DNA from: Pontibacter litorisediminis
GTDB lineage: Bacteria > Bacteroidota > Bacteroidia > Cytophagales > Hymenobacteraceae
Direction: 5' to 3'
DNA: 64,000 nucleotides
NCBI RefSeq assembly: GCF_029360645.1
Contig: NZ_JARDUA010000002.1
Coordinates: forward strand, 62,001 to 126,000
Shown: in pieces, positions 52,441-60,832 of the stretch
How positions within the stretch are numbered: the first letter of the stretch is position 1
Layout of the letters: each line of letters opens with the position of its first letter
The notes under the pieces: model-generated
What the model was told of the DNA's origin: nothing
What the model saw: the letters and a program-made list of their open reading frames with translations, nothing else
The model's database searches: none
Position numbers and translations under genes: made by a program

Positions 52441-52968
52441 TGCAACACCGGGTCCAACCACCCCTGCCCCTCCTTGTCTAAGGAGGGGAACTCAGTAGCT
52501 GCCTTGGGTCATGCATCAGTTTCATGGCTGTTGGAGTAACATCAGCAAAAATATAAACCCACCCCCAGCCCCTCCCAGGAGGGGAATACACCTCTCCCCA
52601 GCCCTCTCCTAAAAACAGGAGAGGGAGCTTGGTTCAAGCTCCGTCAGCGCTGGCTATCGAATCTGATCCCAGTCTTTGGGTTGAGCGCCTTCTAGATTTC
52701 CGGTGCCCGTAAGGGCATTGCGACAGCAAAGGAAATGTAGATAGCGCGATGCCCGAAGACGAGCCCTCTCGGGCTGGAGAGCAGAAAATAGGAGATGCAA
52801 CTGTAGGCTTGTAAGACTGGATGAACAGTAGCTAGTAAGGACAGCCTGGTTCAAGCTACAGGAAGCAGTAGCGATAGGGAAAGTACGAGCTAGCGGGAAG
52901 TATAACTTAGTTCAGGCAGCAGGAGCAGCGGCTAGACACAGGCACAAGCGGACGCTTGCGCCTGAGAA
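52441..52968 (+). repeat. dispersed intergenic repeat, copy 3 (longest)
   Basis: About 530 bp. It has the full head shared with copy 2 (CCGGGTCCAACCACCCCTGC and CCCCTCC..GGAGGGG), then two extra C-rich palindromes (about 52570-52588, CCCCTCCCAGGAGGGG, and 52597-52625, AGCCCTCTCCT..AGGAGAGGG). The body then matches copies 1 and 2, and the tail is ACAAGCGGACGCTTGCGC. The orientation is the same as the other copies. The two genes that flank it converge on it. Minus-strand reading gives GAQPKDWDQIR then stop, as in copy 1. Confidence 0.85.
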
Positions 52969-53070
52969 GTATAAAGTATAGCCCAAGTATAAAGTATGGC
53001 TTTGCAAGGCAGTCGAGTCATAGACGCAACATCATCACATAATACAGATCTAAAGCATCAAATCATTACA

Positions 53071-53985
53071 CTACTTCCGCTTAAGCATACAACAGTGTTT
53101 ATACTTTTTGCCGCTGCCGCAGGGGCAGGGCTCGTTGCGGCCGAGGCGCTTGCCGTACGGGTTTAACAGCTCTCTGAAGTTTAGCCGGAAGCGGCGTTTG
53201 GGGTTCTGATCGAAAACTTCTGTGAGCAGTTCGTAAAGCTTCGGGTGCTTTTCAGCCAATTGCTCCGGCTTCTCAAAAAAGTACTCGGTAACCACGGCAA
53301 AAAACTCAGCCTCGCTGGTAGCACCATAACTGTCTATGTCAGACTTGCCTTGCTGGATCTTCCGTATTTTACGGTACATCAGCTCCTGCCATGGCTGCAC
53401 GAGCTCTTCAGGCAAATAGGCGGCTGGCGTGCCATCTATCTCCCCGTCTGCCTGATCCAGCATATGGGCAAACTCATGGATGCCCACGTTTTTGCGGTCG
53501 GCCATATCGTTAAAGCCTTGCTCCAGGGCAGGTTTGGAGAGGGTAACGTAGTGGTCGTTCTGAAACGGGTTCACGCGTCCGAGCACCTCGCTCACCGCCT
53601 CGCTTTTCTCGTCTTTGTACTTTTTTATACTTCCCGGGAACACCAACACCTCGCCCAAGTGGCGATACTCCCAATCGCGAAAGCCGAAGATAGGAATAAT
53701 GGCGCTGGAAGCGACCAACACCTTGGTTAAGTCGTCTATCACTACATCTATGCCTGTGATGCGCTTTTCAGACAAAAACAGCTGCAGCATTTTCTCAAAC
53801 CGCTGCCTCTCCTCCTCGGACTTTAAGGTATGGTAAAAGCCCACGCGGTCCTGCAGGATCTTGCGCCACTCCGCCGGAAACTCCGATGCCAACACCTGCC
53901 TGCGGCGGCGCTTGTGCCGGGTGGCCCAGCGGTAAAAAACAAAGCCGATAACGGCTACAAAAAGTATAAAGGCAAGGTATCCCAT
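53071..53985 (-). CDS. mtfA: MtfA-like zinc peptidase fused to a SEC-C motif
   Basis: A 304-residue protein. An N-terminal membrane helix (LAFILFVAVIGFVFYRW, residues 4-20) is followed by a basic run. The MtfA peptidase domain has zinc motif HEFAH (170-174) and the further conserved SEAEFFAVVTEYFFEKP (224-240) with the third ligand. The C-terminus holds a complete SEC-C zinc knuckle, GRNEPCPCGSGKKYKHCC (282-299). MtfA of E. coli has no SEC-C tail and binds the repressor Mlc. Here the added motif may help bind nucleic acid or partner proteins (inference). It is immediately upstream, on the same strand, of repeat copy 3. Confidence 0.9.
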   Translation of the reverse strand: MGYLAFILFVAVIGFVFYRWATRHKRRRRQVLASEFPAEWRKILQDRVGFYHTLKSEEERQRFEKMLQLFLSEKRITGIDVVIDDLTKVLVASSAIIPIFGFRDWEYRHLGEVLVFPGSIKKYKDEKSEAVSEVLGRVNPFQNDHYVTLSKPALEQGFNDMADRKNVGIHEFAHMLDQADGEIDGTPAAYLPEELVQPWQELMYRKIRKIQQGKSDIDSYGATSEAEFFAVVTEYFFEKPEQLAEKHPKLYELLTEVFDQNPKRRFRLNFRELLNPYGKRLGRNEPCPCGSGKKYKHCCMLKRK

Positions 53986-54019
53986 GGGCAGTTTAAACGG
54001 TGTTCTATACTTTTAGATG

Positions 54020-55015
54020 CTATCCCACCAGCAAATTGCAGCCCCGGATATCTGAGTTATCGAAGCGCCCCAGTACTTCAAAGCTGCCGTTGGGGTGCAG
54101 GCGGCCAATGTCTTTTGTCTCGATAAAAGCGCAGGAGTCTATATTAGCCAGATCAACTACGTTGATGCCGCCACTGCGCACGCTACCGCTCATGTCGAAG
54201 GGGTCGTTCACATCGCGCAGCAGAAGACGCATGGTATAGCCGGGCCAGAAAATGCCTTCGCCTTTGGAGTAGCCCTGCGAGAGCAGCTCCGTCATGCCGT
54301 ACTCGGAGTGGATGGCTGCCACATTAAACCCTTGTATGAGCTGGGCATGCAGCTCCTCGCGGATCATCTCACGGCGGCGCCCTTTCATACCACCGGTTTC
54401 CATGACGGTGACGCCTGTGAAGTCCTCCTGCCCCTGCAGTTCCTTGGCTAGGTCCAGCAGGGCGTAGGAAACGCCTATCAGCAGCACTTTCTTGCCGCGC
54501 CCTCTGGCCTGCCGCAGCGCCTCCAGCAACTGGCTATGGTTCCGCAGGTAAAACCCCTCCTCCTGCTGCCCTGTGCGTCTTATAAAATGGTCGACCATGG
54601 CTACCAGCGAGGAGCCGCCCTGCTCCAGGTAAGACGGCAGCAGCGCCAGCACCACATATTCCTGAAGCGGCCCGTAGAAGCTCTCGAAGATACGCTCCGA
54701 CACCTGATGGTACAGGTTAAGGCTGGAAACCAGGTGGCGGCTACGGGCTTGTTTGGTCGTGCCGCTGCTGTAGAAAGTTGTCTCGGGCTTAAACACACCT
54801 GTCACCACTTTCTGTTCTTTAAAGAACTCTATTGGCAGAAAAGGAATCTGCTCCAGCGCTTGCACCTCCTCCGGTTTTACGTGCAGGTTCTGCACGTATT
54901 CGTGGTAGATGGGGTTGTGCTGCGCCTGGAAACGGAACAGCGCCAAAGCCGTAGAAAGAAAGTCAAAAGGTTCCTGCTGACACAGAATGCTGGCGTGCTG
55001 GGTTTTAAATTCCAT
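54020..55015 (-). CDS. LuxE-like acyl-protein synthetase / adenylate-forming protein
   Basis: A 331-residue protein of the LuxE-like acyl-protein synthetase group. Adenylation motifs are FYSSGTTKQARSRHLVS (a YSSGTTG-like phosphate loop) and AIHSEYGMTELLSQGYS in the second half. A C-terminal core segment reads DLANIDSCAFIETKDIGRL. The N-terminal half has IPFLPIEFFKEQKV, seen in LuxE relatives. These proteins activate acyl groups with ATP and hand them to a protein. In Bacteroidota they are often near surface-polymer genes, but the neighbours here do not show a pathway. I took the ATG at 55015 (MEFKTQHAS); four residues longer is possible. Confidence 0.88.
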   Translation of the reverse strand: MEFKTQHASILCQQEPFDFLSTALALFRFQAQHNPIYHEYVQNLHVKPEEVQALEQIPFLPIEFFKEQKVVTGVFKPETTFYSSGTTKQARSRHLVSSLNLYHQVSERIFESFYGPLQEYVVLALLPSYLEQGGSSLVAMVDHFIRRTGQQEEGFYLRNHSQLLEALRQARGRGKKVLLIGVSYALLDLAKELQGQEDFTGVTVMETGGMKGRRREMIREELHAQLIQGFNVAAIHSEYGMTELLSQGYSKGEGIFWPGYTMRLLLRDVNDPFDMSGSVRSGGINVVDLANIDSCAFIETKDIGRLHPNGSFEVLGRFDNSDIRGCNLLVG

Positions 55016-55084
55016 TGAATACAACAATTGCTATATTTCCTGCGTTTGATTTAGTAAATTTAGCTTCATTTTCTGATACTCCAC

Positions 55085-55627
55085 ATGAAATACATGCTAA
55101 AGTATAGCCCCCTGCTGCTGGTGCTGGCGCTTGCCCTGGGCGGTTGCCGCGAAGAGCCAAACTACAGCGATATACCTGCCATTACGTTTGACAGGGTGGA
55201 ACAGTATACTTATACCAAGAATCGGGTTGTTTTCGACTCGCTGGTAATTGCGGTGGACTATCAGGACGGCGACGGCGACCTGGGCCTGAGCCGTGGTGAA
55301 AACGGTTCGCAGAGCGGACCCGACTTCGAACCGCCCTTTAACTCCGGTTCCCAGTACTATGATAACTTTATCGTGAACATGCAGGTGAAGCGCGGCAACA
55401 CCTATCAGCCTACCTTTGTAAATTTCAACGGCCGCTTCCCGCGGCTCTCCAGCGATGGCAAAGCAGAAGCCCTGGAGGGCGAAATCCGCTATACCATTAC
55501 CAGCTTCACCTCCGAAAGCTACCCTACCCGCGACACTGTTCGCTTCGAAGTCTACATCTACGACCGCGCCCTGCACCAAAGCAACGTGGTGTACACAGAC
55601 GATGTGGTGCTGTTCCAGGGACAGTAA
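55085..55627 (+). CDS. hypothetical lipoprotein
   Basis: A 180-residue exported lipoprotein: a hydrophobic signal with lipobox LALGGC (Cys21) and the following REEPNYS. The mature part is beta-rich and acidic, with DYQDGDGDLGLSRGE, which resembles a calcium-binding loop, and RYTITSFTSESYPTRDTVRFEVYIYDR. I recognise the type from Cytophagales genomes but know no function. It is divergent from the LuxE-like gene with a 70-base gap. The AT-rich patch begins downstream. Confidence 0.8.
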   Translation: MKYMLKYSPLLLVLALALGGCREEPNYSDIPAITFDRVEQYTYTKNRVVFDSLVIAVDYQDGDGDLGLSRGENGSQSGPDFEPPFNSGSQYYDNFIVNMQVKRGNTYQPTFVNFNGRFPRLSSDGKAEALEGEIRYTITSFTSESYPTRDTVRFEVYIYDRALHQSNVVYTDDVVLFQGQ

Positions 55628-55711
55628 GATCCTTCACGCTTCTTTGCACATAGTGCCAATAACCGTATGCTCACGCTTTCGAGGTAGTTGTGCCTAATTC
55701 AACACATAGAA

Positions 55712-56707
55712 ATGAAAAGCTTAATCTTACTATTGCTAATCATACATACTTCTTTTGTATTTGCACAGACAAAGGCAGATACAATTGACGTGGAAAAGAA
55801 GTATAGCTATGTTGAAGTGTGGGGGTTAAAGGAACAGTCAAGGAAAAATTTTCTAACAGAGATCACAAGTTACCCAGAGGGCATTTGTCAACAATCCCTT
55901 ACAAAGATGGGTTATCCAGATGGCAACAAGATACCTCTTAGGGGTAAAGTTTTAATTACCCTCCGCCATAATCCTGATTTTAGGACAACAGCTGTATATA
56001 AGGGGTTAGAGAAAAAAAAGGTAACTATAGATAAAAGCAAGTGGAGTACCCTCCTTCTTTCTGACCTAGGGTTTTACGAAAAGCAACAGCTGCCATTCTT
56101 CCTTAAAGCATTTGCAGAAAATAACACACCCCAAGTCGACAGTATATTTGATAGTTTAGAGACTGAATTTAAGGACTATGGCATTCAGCTTGATAAGCAA
56201 AAAATATTTCAAGCTTACGATGTATATAAGAAAAGTTCAGAGCAATTAACGAAGCAAGATGTGCTCGCTGTACTTTATTTTTCCAATAATGATTCATTAA
56301 TGCAGGCAGCCAACTTTATTGCCAGCCATTACATCAAAACAAGCAAAGACTTTTTAGATTTCCTGCCCTTGCTGTTAAGGCATGACAGTAATATCCAAAT
56401 TGCGCTAAACCAGTACTTGAGCAATCCAGATGGAAATGTAAAATGGGAAAAGCAGATGGATTTGCTGCCGAAACTGGTTAACAATCCAAACCCGTTCAAA
56501 GCTGTTCTGACTCTGAAAATTCTTGATAAAACAGGTTTCAACAAATCGGTCATGAAAAGATTGCGCGGTAATGACTTACTTACTCTTAAAGAAATTCTAA
56601 GCTCTGGCGCACTTCCTAACGAAAAAGACTTTGTAGTAAATTTCCTAAATAAATACTCTACCGAGCCTATTGAAAATAATGCAGCGGCTTGGGTGCAGAA
56701 ACTATAA
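55712..56707 (+). CDS. hypothetical exported protein in an AT-rich patch
   Basis: A 331-residue protein with a signal peptide (MKSLILLLLIIHTSFVFAQ) and no further membrane helix. The mature part is helical with many Lys, Asn and Asp residues (FYEKQQLPFFLKAFAENNTP; NFIASHYIKTSKDFLDFLPLLLR), perhaps a HEAT- or TPR-like fold. I recognise no family. I started at the ATG 55712; a TTG eight codons upstream has no signal-like sequence. Codon and base use are clearly AT-richer than the flanking genes, a sign of recent transfer. The next gene shares the composition and strand. Confidence 0.75.
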   Translation: MKSLILLLLIIHTSFVFAQTKADTIDVEKKYSYVEVWGLKEQSRKNFLTEITSYPEGICQQSLTKMGYPDGNKIPLRGKVLITLRHNPDFRTTAVYKGLEKKKVTIDKSKWSTLLLSDLGFYEKQQLPFFLKAFAENNTPQVDSIFDSLETEFKDYGIQLDKQKIFQAYDVYKKSSEQLTKQDVLAVLYFSNNDSLMQAANFIASHYIKTSKDFLDFLPLLLRHDSNIQIALNQYLSNPDGNVKWEKQMDLLPKLVNNPNPFKAVLTLKILDKTGFNKSVMKRLRGNDLLTLKEILSSGALPNEKDFVVNFLNKYSTEPIENNAAAWVQKL

Positions 56708-56834
56708 GAAGAACAAGGTATAACAAGACCTAAAAATTATAGCTGCCTGAAGGACAGCTACACTTTTTAGCAGAACCGTAAGGATGCAATACTTCCATAT
56801 GAGACTTCAAAGGAGAATGTGCTCTACTAAAAAT

Positions 56835-58094
56835 ATGAAGCACTTATTTGTACTTTTAGTTGTCTCTTTTGCAGCTATCTCCTGTAAATCGACGAAGAAC
56901 CAACACTCAAAGGAGTTTGTGCGAGCTCAACAAGAGTTGACAGAGAAACTGACCCAAATAAGTAAAACAGCAACTTTCAATGGCTTTGGGGTAGCTTTAG
57001 TCAACGACAAAGAGGTATTGTACCAAAACGGATTTGGGGTCTCTAACATTAAGACAAGCGCCCGGTATACGGAAAACACGGTTCAGAACATTGCCTCAGT
57101 CTCTAAGACAATCATTGGTCTTGCCATTCTTAAAGCACAGGAATTAGGCAAACTAAACTTAGATGATCCGGTCACTAAATATTTACCCTTCCACGTGTTC
57201 AACCCAGAGTTCCCCGAGGTTCCCATTACTATCCGGCATCTGGTAACGCACACGTCTTCTATAGTAGACACAGAAGCGTACCTTACCAGAAATGTGATTC
57301 TAAGAGACACAAACAATCTGGTTCATAATCTTCACATAGACATTTCACCAACTAGGTTTAACCCTCCATCAACTAAAATAACCTTAGAAGAATTTTTAAA
57401 GAACCTGCTTGATACCGGTGGAGAATGGTATTCGGAAGAGGCGTTTTCGAAAACGAAGCCAGGTAGTATCTATGAGTATTCTAATGTTGGGACATCTCTT
57501 GCCGCATTGGTGTTAGAGAAAGCAGTAGGCACTACTTATGAGGAGTTTACTACACAGTATATTTTGCGCCCTTTGAAGATGAATTCGTCAGGTTGGAGTT
57601 TTGATGCGATTGATTTCTCAAACTATTCCCCCACGTATCAGGATAAACAAACTCCTTATCCCTACTATTCACTTATGGGGTATCCGGACGGAGGATTGCT
57701 GGCCACAAGCTCAGACATGGGTAAGTATATTATGGAACTCATGAAAGGGTACTATGGTAATGGAACCCTGCTTTCTGAGCAGAGTTACAAAGAGTACTTC
57801 ACACCACAGCTTACGGCAGAAAACTTCATTAACCGGAGCGCCAGTGAATACAGTGACGAGTATAACAAGGGAATCACCATGGGGTTTGGTTCTACAGGGA
57901 ATTTCGGGCATACCGGTGGCGACCCAGGAATGTTTTCAGTGATCTGGTTTTACAAAGACAAAAAGATGGGCAGGTACTTTATAGTTAATACAGACTGGGA
58001 TTCTAGTTTATCAGGCAAAGACCAGAAAGCCGTTTATGATTTACTAGATGAATATTATCTAAAACTAGACCGCTTGAGCAAAGCCACGGAGTAA
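56835..58094 (+). CDS. serine hydrolase, beta-lactamase fold, lipoprotein
   Basis: A 419-residue exported protein with lipobox FAAISC after a short hydrophobic signal. The class C/DD-peptidase-like fold is marked by SxxK in ASVSKTIIGL, an HTSS loop, the YxN motif in YEYSNVGTSLA and the C-terminal HTGGDPG in place of KTG. All three catalytic elements are therefore present. It is likely an envelope esterase or peptidase; antibiotic hydrolysis cannot be assumed. A second such enzyme lies at 21639-22823 but lacks a lipobox. Composition is AT-rich like the preceding gene. I chose the ATG at 56835, which puts the signal at the N-terminus. Confidence 0.88.
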   Translation: MKHLFVLLVVSFAAISCKSTKNQHSKEFVRAQQELTEKLTQISKTATFNGFGVALVNDKEVLYQNGFGVSNIKTSARYTENTVQNIASVSKTIIGLAILKAQELGKLNLDDPVTKYLPFHVFNPEFPEVPITIRHLVTHTSSIVDTEAYLTRNVILRDTNNLVHNLHIDISPTRFNPPSTKITLEEFLKNLLDTGGEWYSEEAFSKTKPGSIYEYSNVGTSLAALVLEKAVGTTYEEFTTQYILRPLKMNSSGWSFDAIDFSNYSPTYQDKQTPYPYYSLMGYPDGGLLATSSDMGKYIMELMKGYYGNGTLLSEQSYKEYFTPQLTAENFINRSASEYSDEYNKGITMGFGSTGNFGHTGGDPGMFSVIWFYKDKKMGRYFIVNTDWDSSLSGKDQKAVYDLLDEYYLKLDRLSKATE

Positions 58095-58169
58095 TACCGC
58101 ACCCAACAACAGTTAAAAAGCATCAAAAGGCTTCATAGCCCAGATGTTACCTTGCTATACAAGTATAAA

Positions 58170-58203
58170 AAAGTCCCCGGCAGCCGCAGCTACCGGGGAC
58201 TTT
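58170..58203. terminator. bidirectional terminator
   Basis: The 11-bp stem AAAGTCCCCGG/CCGGGGACTTT surrounds a 12-base loop, flanked by AAGTATAAAA on one side and TTTTTAGCTATACTTTATACTT on the other. It separates the serine hydrolase and the fused E1 gene, which converge. Confidence 0.85.
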
Positions 58204-58233
58204 CAATTTTTAGCTATACTTTATACTTGACAC

Positions 58234-60642
58234 TTAGTAGATCGCAGGGAAAGCTTTGGGGTCAGCCTCACGCAACATCTCATAAACCGTTTCGAACACA
58301 TCTTCCGGGTTTGGCTTTGAGAAATAGTCGCCATCCGAGCCATAAGGTGGGCGGTGGGCCTGCGCTGACAGGCATTGTGGCTTAGAATCCAGCCATCTCC
58401 AGGCGCCCTGCTCATCCACCACCTGTTGCATCATATAGGCGGATGCCCCACCCGGCACGTCCTCATCAGTAAACAGCACGCGGTTGGTCTTGCGGATGGA
58501 GTCCGTGATCATATGCTCCACGTCGAACGGCAGCAGTGTCTGCACGTCGATCACCTCAGCCGAGATACCAAACTCCTCCAACTGGCGGGCAGCATCCATT
58601 ACGATGCGGCACATAGAGCCATACGTCACTATGGTGATGTCTGTGCCCTCTCTTAGAATCTCCGGCTTGCCAAGCGGCACGGTAAACTCCCCGATGTTGT
58701 TCGGGATGCGCTCTTTCAGGCGGTAGCCGTTGAGGCACTCGATCACCAGCGCCGGCTCGTCGGATTTGAGCAAGGTGTTGTAGAAGCCTGCTGCCTGCGT
58801 CATGTTGCGCGGCACCAGCACGTGCATGCCCCGGATGCTGTGCAGGATCATCCCAATAGGAGAACCTGAGTGCCAGATACCTTCCAGACGATGGCCACGC
58901 GTGCGCACGATCAGCGGCGCCTTCTGCCCGCCTTTGGTGCGGTACTGCAGCGAAGCCACGTCGTCAGACAGGATCTGAATAGCATAGAGCAGGTAATCCA
59001 GGTACTGAATCTCGGTGATGGGGCGCAGGCCGCGCAGTGCGGCACCTATCCCCTGCCCGATGATGGTACACTCCCTGATACCCGTGTCCGTTACGCGCAA
59101 CTCTCCGTATTTCTCCTGCAGGCCGGCAAAGGCCTGGTTCACATCGCCGATAAAGCCCACGTCCTCGCCAATAGCGAAAACGCGCGGGTCGCGCGAAAGG
59201 ATGGCGTCGAAGCATGCCTGCAGCACCTCGCGGCCGTCTACGACCGGCGAGTTCTCGTCGAACTCAGGTTTTACCTCCTCTACCAGCAGCGCCGCCTCTT
59301 CAGACTGACTATACAGGTAAGAATTGTAGCGGTCAGCGTTTTCGCCCAATATCTGCTCCAGCCACTCGATCAGCTCTCGCTTGGCCAGGCTTCTCTCGTC
59401 GCGCACATAACGCAAAGCCTTGCGCACGGCTCTAACTGCGTCACTGCGGATCGGGTTCAGCGTCTTGCGAAGCTCCTCCGTGATAGTGGCTAGCTCTGTA
59501 ATGTGCTCACTTTCCTTCGCCAGCCCGTCTAGTAGGCGCAGCGCCTCGTCGTGGTCTTTCTTGATATCGGTGGCAAACTCGTTCCAGGCATTGCCACGGG
59601 CCACTTTCACAGCTTCTTTGGCCTCTGCCTCAATCTGGTCCAGTTGCTCGGCCGTGGCAATCTCGTTGCTCAGGATCCACTCGCGCATCTTCTTTAGGCA
59701 GTCGTACTCAGCCTCCCAGTCCAGGCGCTCCTTAGACTTGTAGCGCTCGTGCGAGCCGGAGGTAGAGTGCCCCTGCGGCTGCGTCACCTCCTCTACATGC
59801 ACCAGCACCGGCACGTGCTGCTCGCGGCACACGCGCACGGCGGCCTCGTAAGCCTCGCAAAGGGCGGCGTAGTCCCAGCCTTTCACTTTAAATATCTCGT
59901 AGCCCTGCTCCCCTTCTGCGTTGCGCTGGAAACCGGCCAATATCTCTGAAATGCTGCCCTTGGTGGTCTGGTACTCCGCTGGCACCGAAATGCCATAGGC
60001 ATCATCCCAAACCGACACCAGCATCGGCACCTGCAGCACCCCCGCCGCGTTGATGGCCTCAAAGAACATACCCTCAGAGGTGGAGGCATTACCGATGGTG
60101 CCAAAGGCCACCTCATTCCCGTTTACGGAGAAGTTGTTCATGCCCTGCAAGGCGGGGTTCTGGCGGTACAGTTTGGAGGCATAGGCCAGGCCTACCAGGC
60201 GCGGCATCTGAGCTGCTGTTGGGGATATATCAGAGCTGGAGTTCTTCTGCTCCATCAGGTTCTTCCAATGCCCCTCATCGTCCAGAGAGCGGGTGCCGAA
60301 GTGTCCGTTCATGGCGCGGCCGGCCGTAGAGGGCTCTGCCTCCACATCGGTGTGGGCGTACAACTGGGCAAAGTACTGCTGCAGCGTCAGCTCCCCAATG
60401 GCAAACATAAAGGTCTGGTCGCGGTAGTAGCCGGAGCGGAAATCGCCGTTCCGAAAGAACTTAGCCATGGCCAGCTGCGCCACTTCCTTGCCATCCCCGA
60501 AGATTCCGAACTTGGCCTTGCCCATGAACACTTCCTTGCGGCCGGTGAGGCTGGCCTGGCGGCTCTCCCAGGCAATTCGGTAATCATTTAATATTTCTTC
60601 GGAGGTTATTCTTTGAGTTATAGATGCTTCAGCGGTTTGCAT
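58234..60642 (-). CDS. fused alpha/beta E1 component of a 2-oxo acid dehydrogenase
   Basis: An 802-residue single-chain E1. Residues about 20-340 match the alpha subunit, with a TPP region GNASTSEG (184-191) and VWDDAYGIS (211-219). Residues about 465-800 match the beta subunit, with AIGEDVGFIGDVNQAFAGLQ and TGIRECTIIGQGIGAALRGLRPI, and VLFTDEDVPGGASAYM near the end. It is thought to decarboxylate branched-chain 2-oxo acids or a related substrate with thiamine diphosphate and pass the acyl group to a lipoyl E2. The usual alpha-subunit motif GDG...NN reads GNA...DD here. E2 and E3 genes are not in the window. A near-perfect promoter lies upstream. Confidence 0.92.
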   Translation of the reverse strand: MQTAEASITQRITSEEILNDYRIAWESRQASLTGRKEVFMGKAKFGIFGDGKEVAQLAMAKFFRNGDFRSGYYRDQTFMFAIGELTLQQYFAQLYAHTDVEAEPSTAGRAMNGHFGTRSLDDEGHWKNLMEQKNSSSDISPTAAQMPRLVGLAYASKLYRQNPALQGMNNFSVNGNEVAFGTIGNASTSEGMFFEAINAAGVLQVPMLVSVWDDAYGISVPAEYQTTKGSISEILAGFQRNAEGEQGYEIFKVKGWDYAALCEAYEAAVRVCREQHVPVLVHVEEVTQPQGHSTSGSHERYKSKERLDWEAEYDCLKKMREWILSNEIATAEQLDQIEAEAKEAVKVARGNAWNEFATDIKKDHDEALRLLDGLAKESEHITELATITEELRKTLNPIRSDAVRAVRKALRYVRDERSLAKRELIEWLEQILGENADRYNSYLYSQSEEAALLVEEVKPEFDENSPVVDGREVLQACFDAILSRDPRVFAIGEDVGFIGDVNQAFAGLQEKYGELRVTDTGIRECTIIGQGIGAALRGLRPITEIQYLDYLLYAIQILSDDVASLQYRTKGGQKAPLIVRTRGHRLEGIWHSGSPIGMILHSIRGMHVLVPRNMTQAAGFYNTLLKSDEPALVIECLNGYRLKERIPNNIGEFTVPLGKPEILREGTDITIVTYGSMCRIVMDAARQLEEFGISAEVIDVQTLLPFDVEHMITDSIRKTNRVLFTDEDVPGGASAYMMQQVVDEQGAWRWLDSKPQCLSAQAHRPPYGSDGDYFSKPNPEDVFETVYEMLREADPKAFPAIY

Positions 60643-60677
60643 GTCGTCTCGATTAAACCAATAGTGTTTTTTCCAAT

Positions 60678-60708
60678 CAAAAGTACATAAGATTCCCCTA
60701 AATTCAAA
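60678..60708 (-). promoter_or_regulatory. promoter of the fused E1 gene
   Basis: On the minus strand TTTG (60708-60705), exactly 19 bases, then TACTTTTG (60685-60678): a perfect match to the Bacteroidota consensus TTTG-N19-TAnnTTTG. The ATG lies 36 bases downstream of the -7 box. Confidence 0.8.
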
Positions 60709-60780
60709 TTTGCAGGCCCCTGGGGGCGGCTAGCAAAAAGGGGAAACGCTATGTTTGAAAAAAGATAGTTGTATATTTGT

Positions 60781-60813
60781 TTTGCACCGGAATCAACTGA
60801 ATTTTGGTGCAAA
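60781..60813 (+). promoter_or_regulatory. inverted repeat in the leader of the DUF1573 gene
   Basis: TTTGCACC (60781-60788) and GGTGCAAA (60806-60813) form an 8-bp stem with a 17-base loop, 19 bases before the ATG. A TATATTTG box lies just upstream at 60772-60779, so the hairpin may form at the 5' end of the mRNA or be a protein-binding operator. Confidence 0.4.
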
Positions 60814-60832
60814 TTGCTTCTTCCCTTATTTT

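Noticed and set aside
52654-52854. A 66-codon minus-strand frame in repeat copy 3
   Set aside because: It comes from the repeat body; only the short GAQPKDW end is shared with other copies, so it is not supported as a gene.
60772-60784. A full promoter for the DUF1573 gene using TATATTTG
   Set aside because: The only TTTG upstream (60754-60757) is 14 bases away instead of about 19, so I did not call a full promoter.
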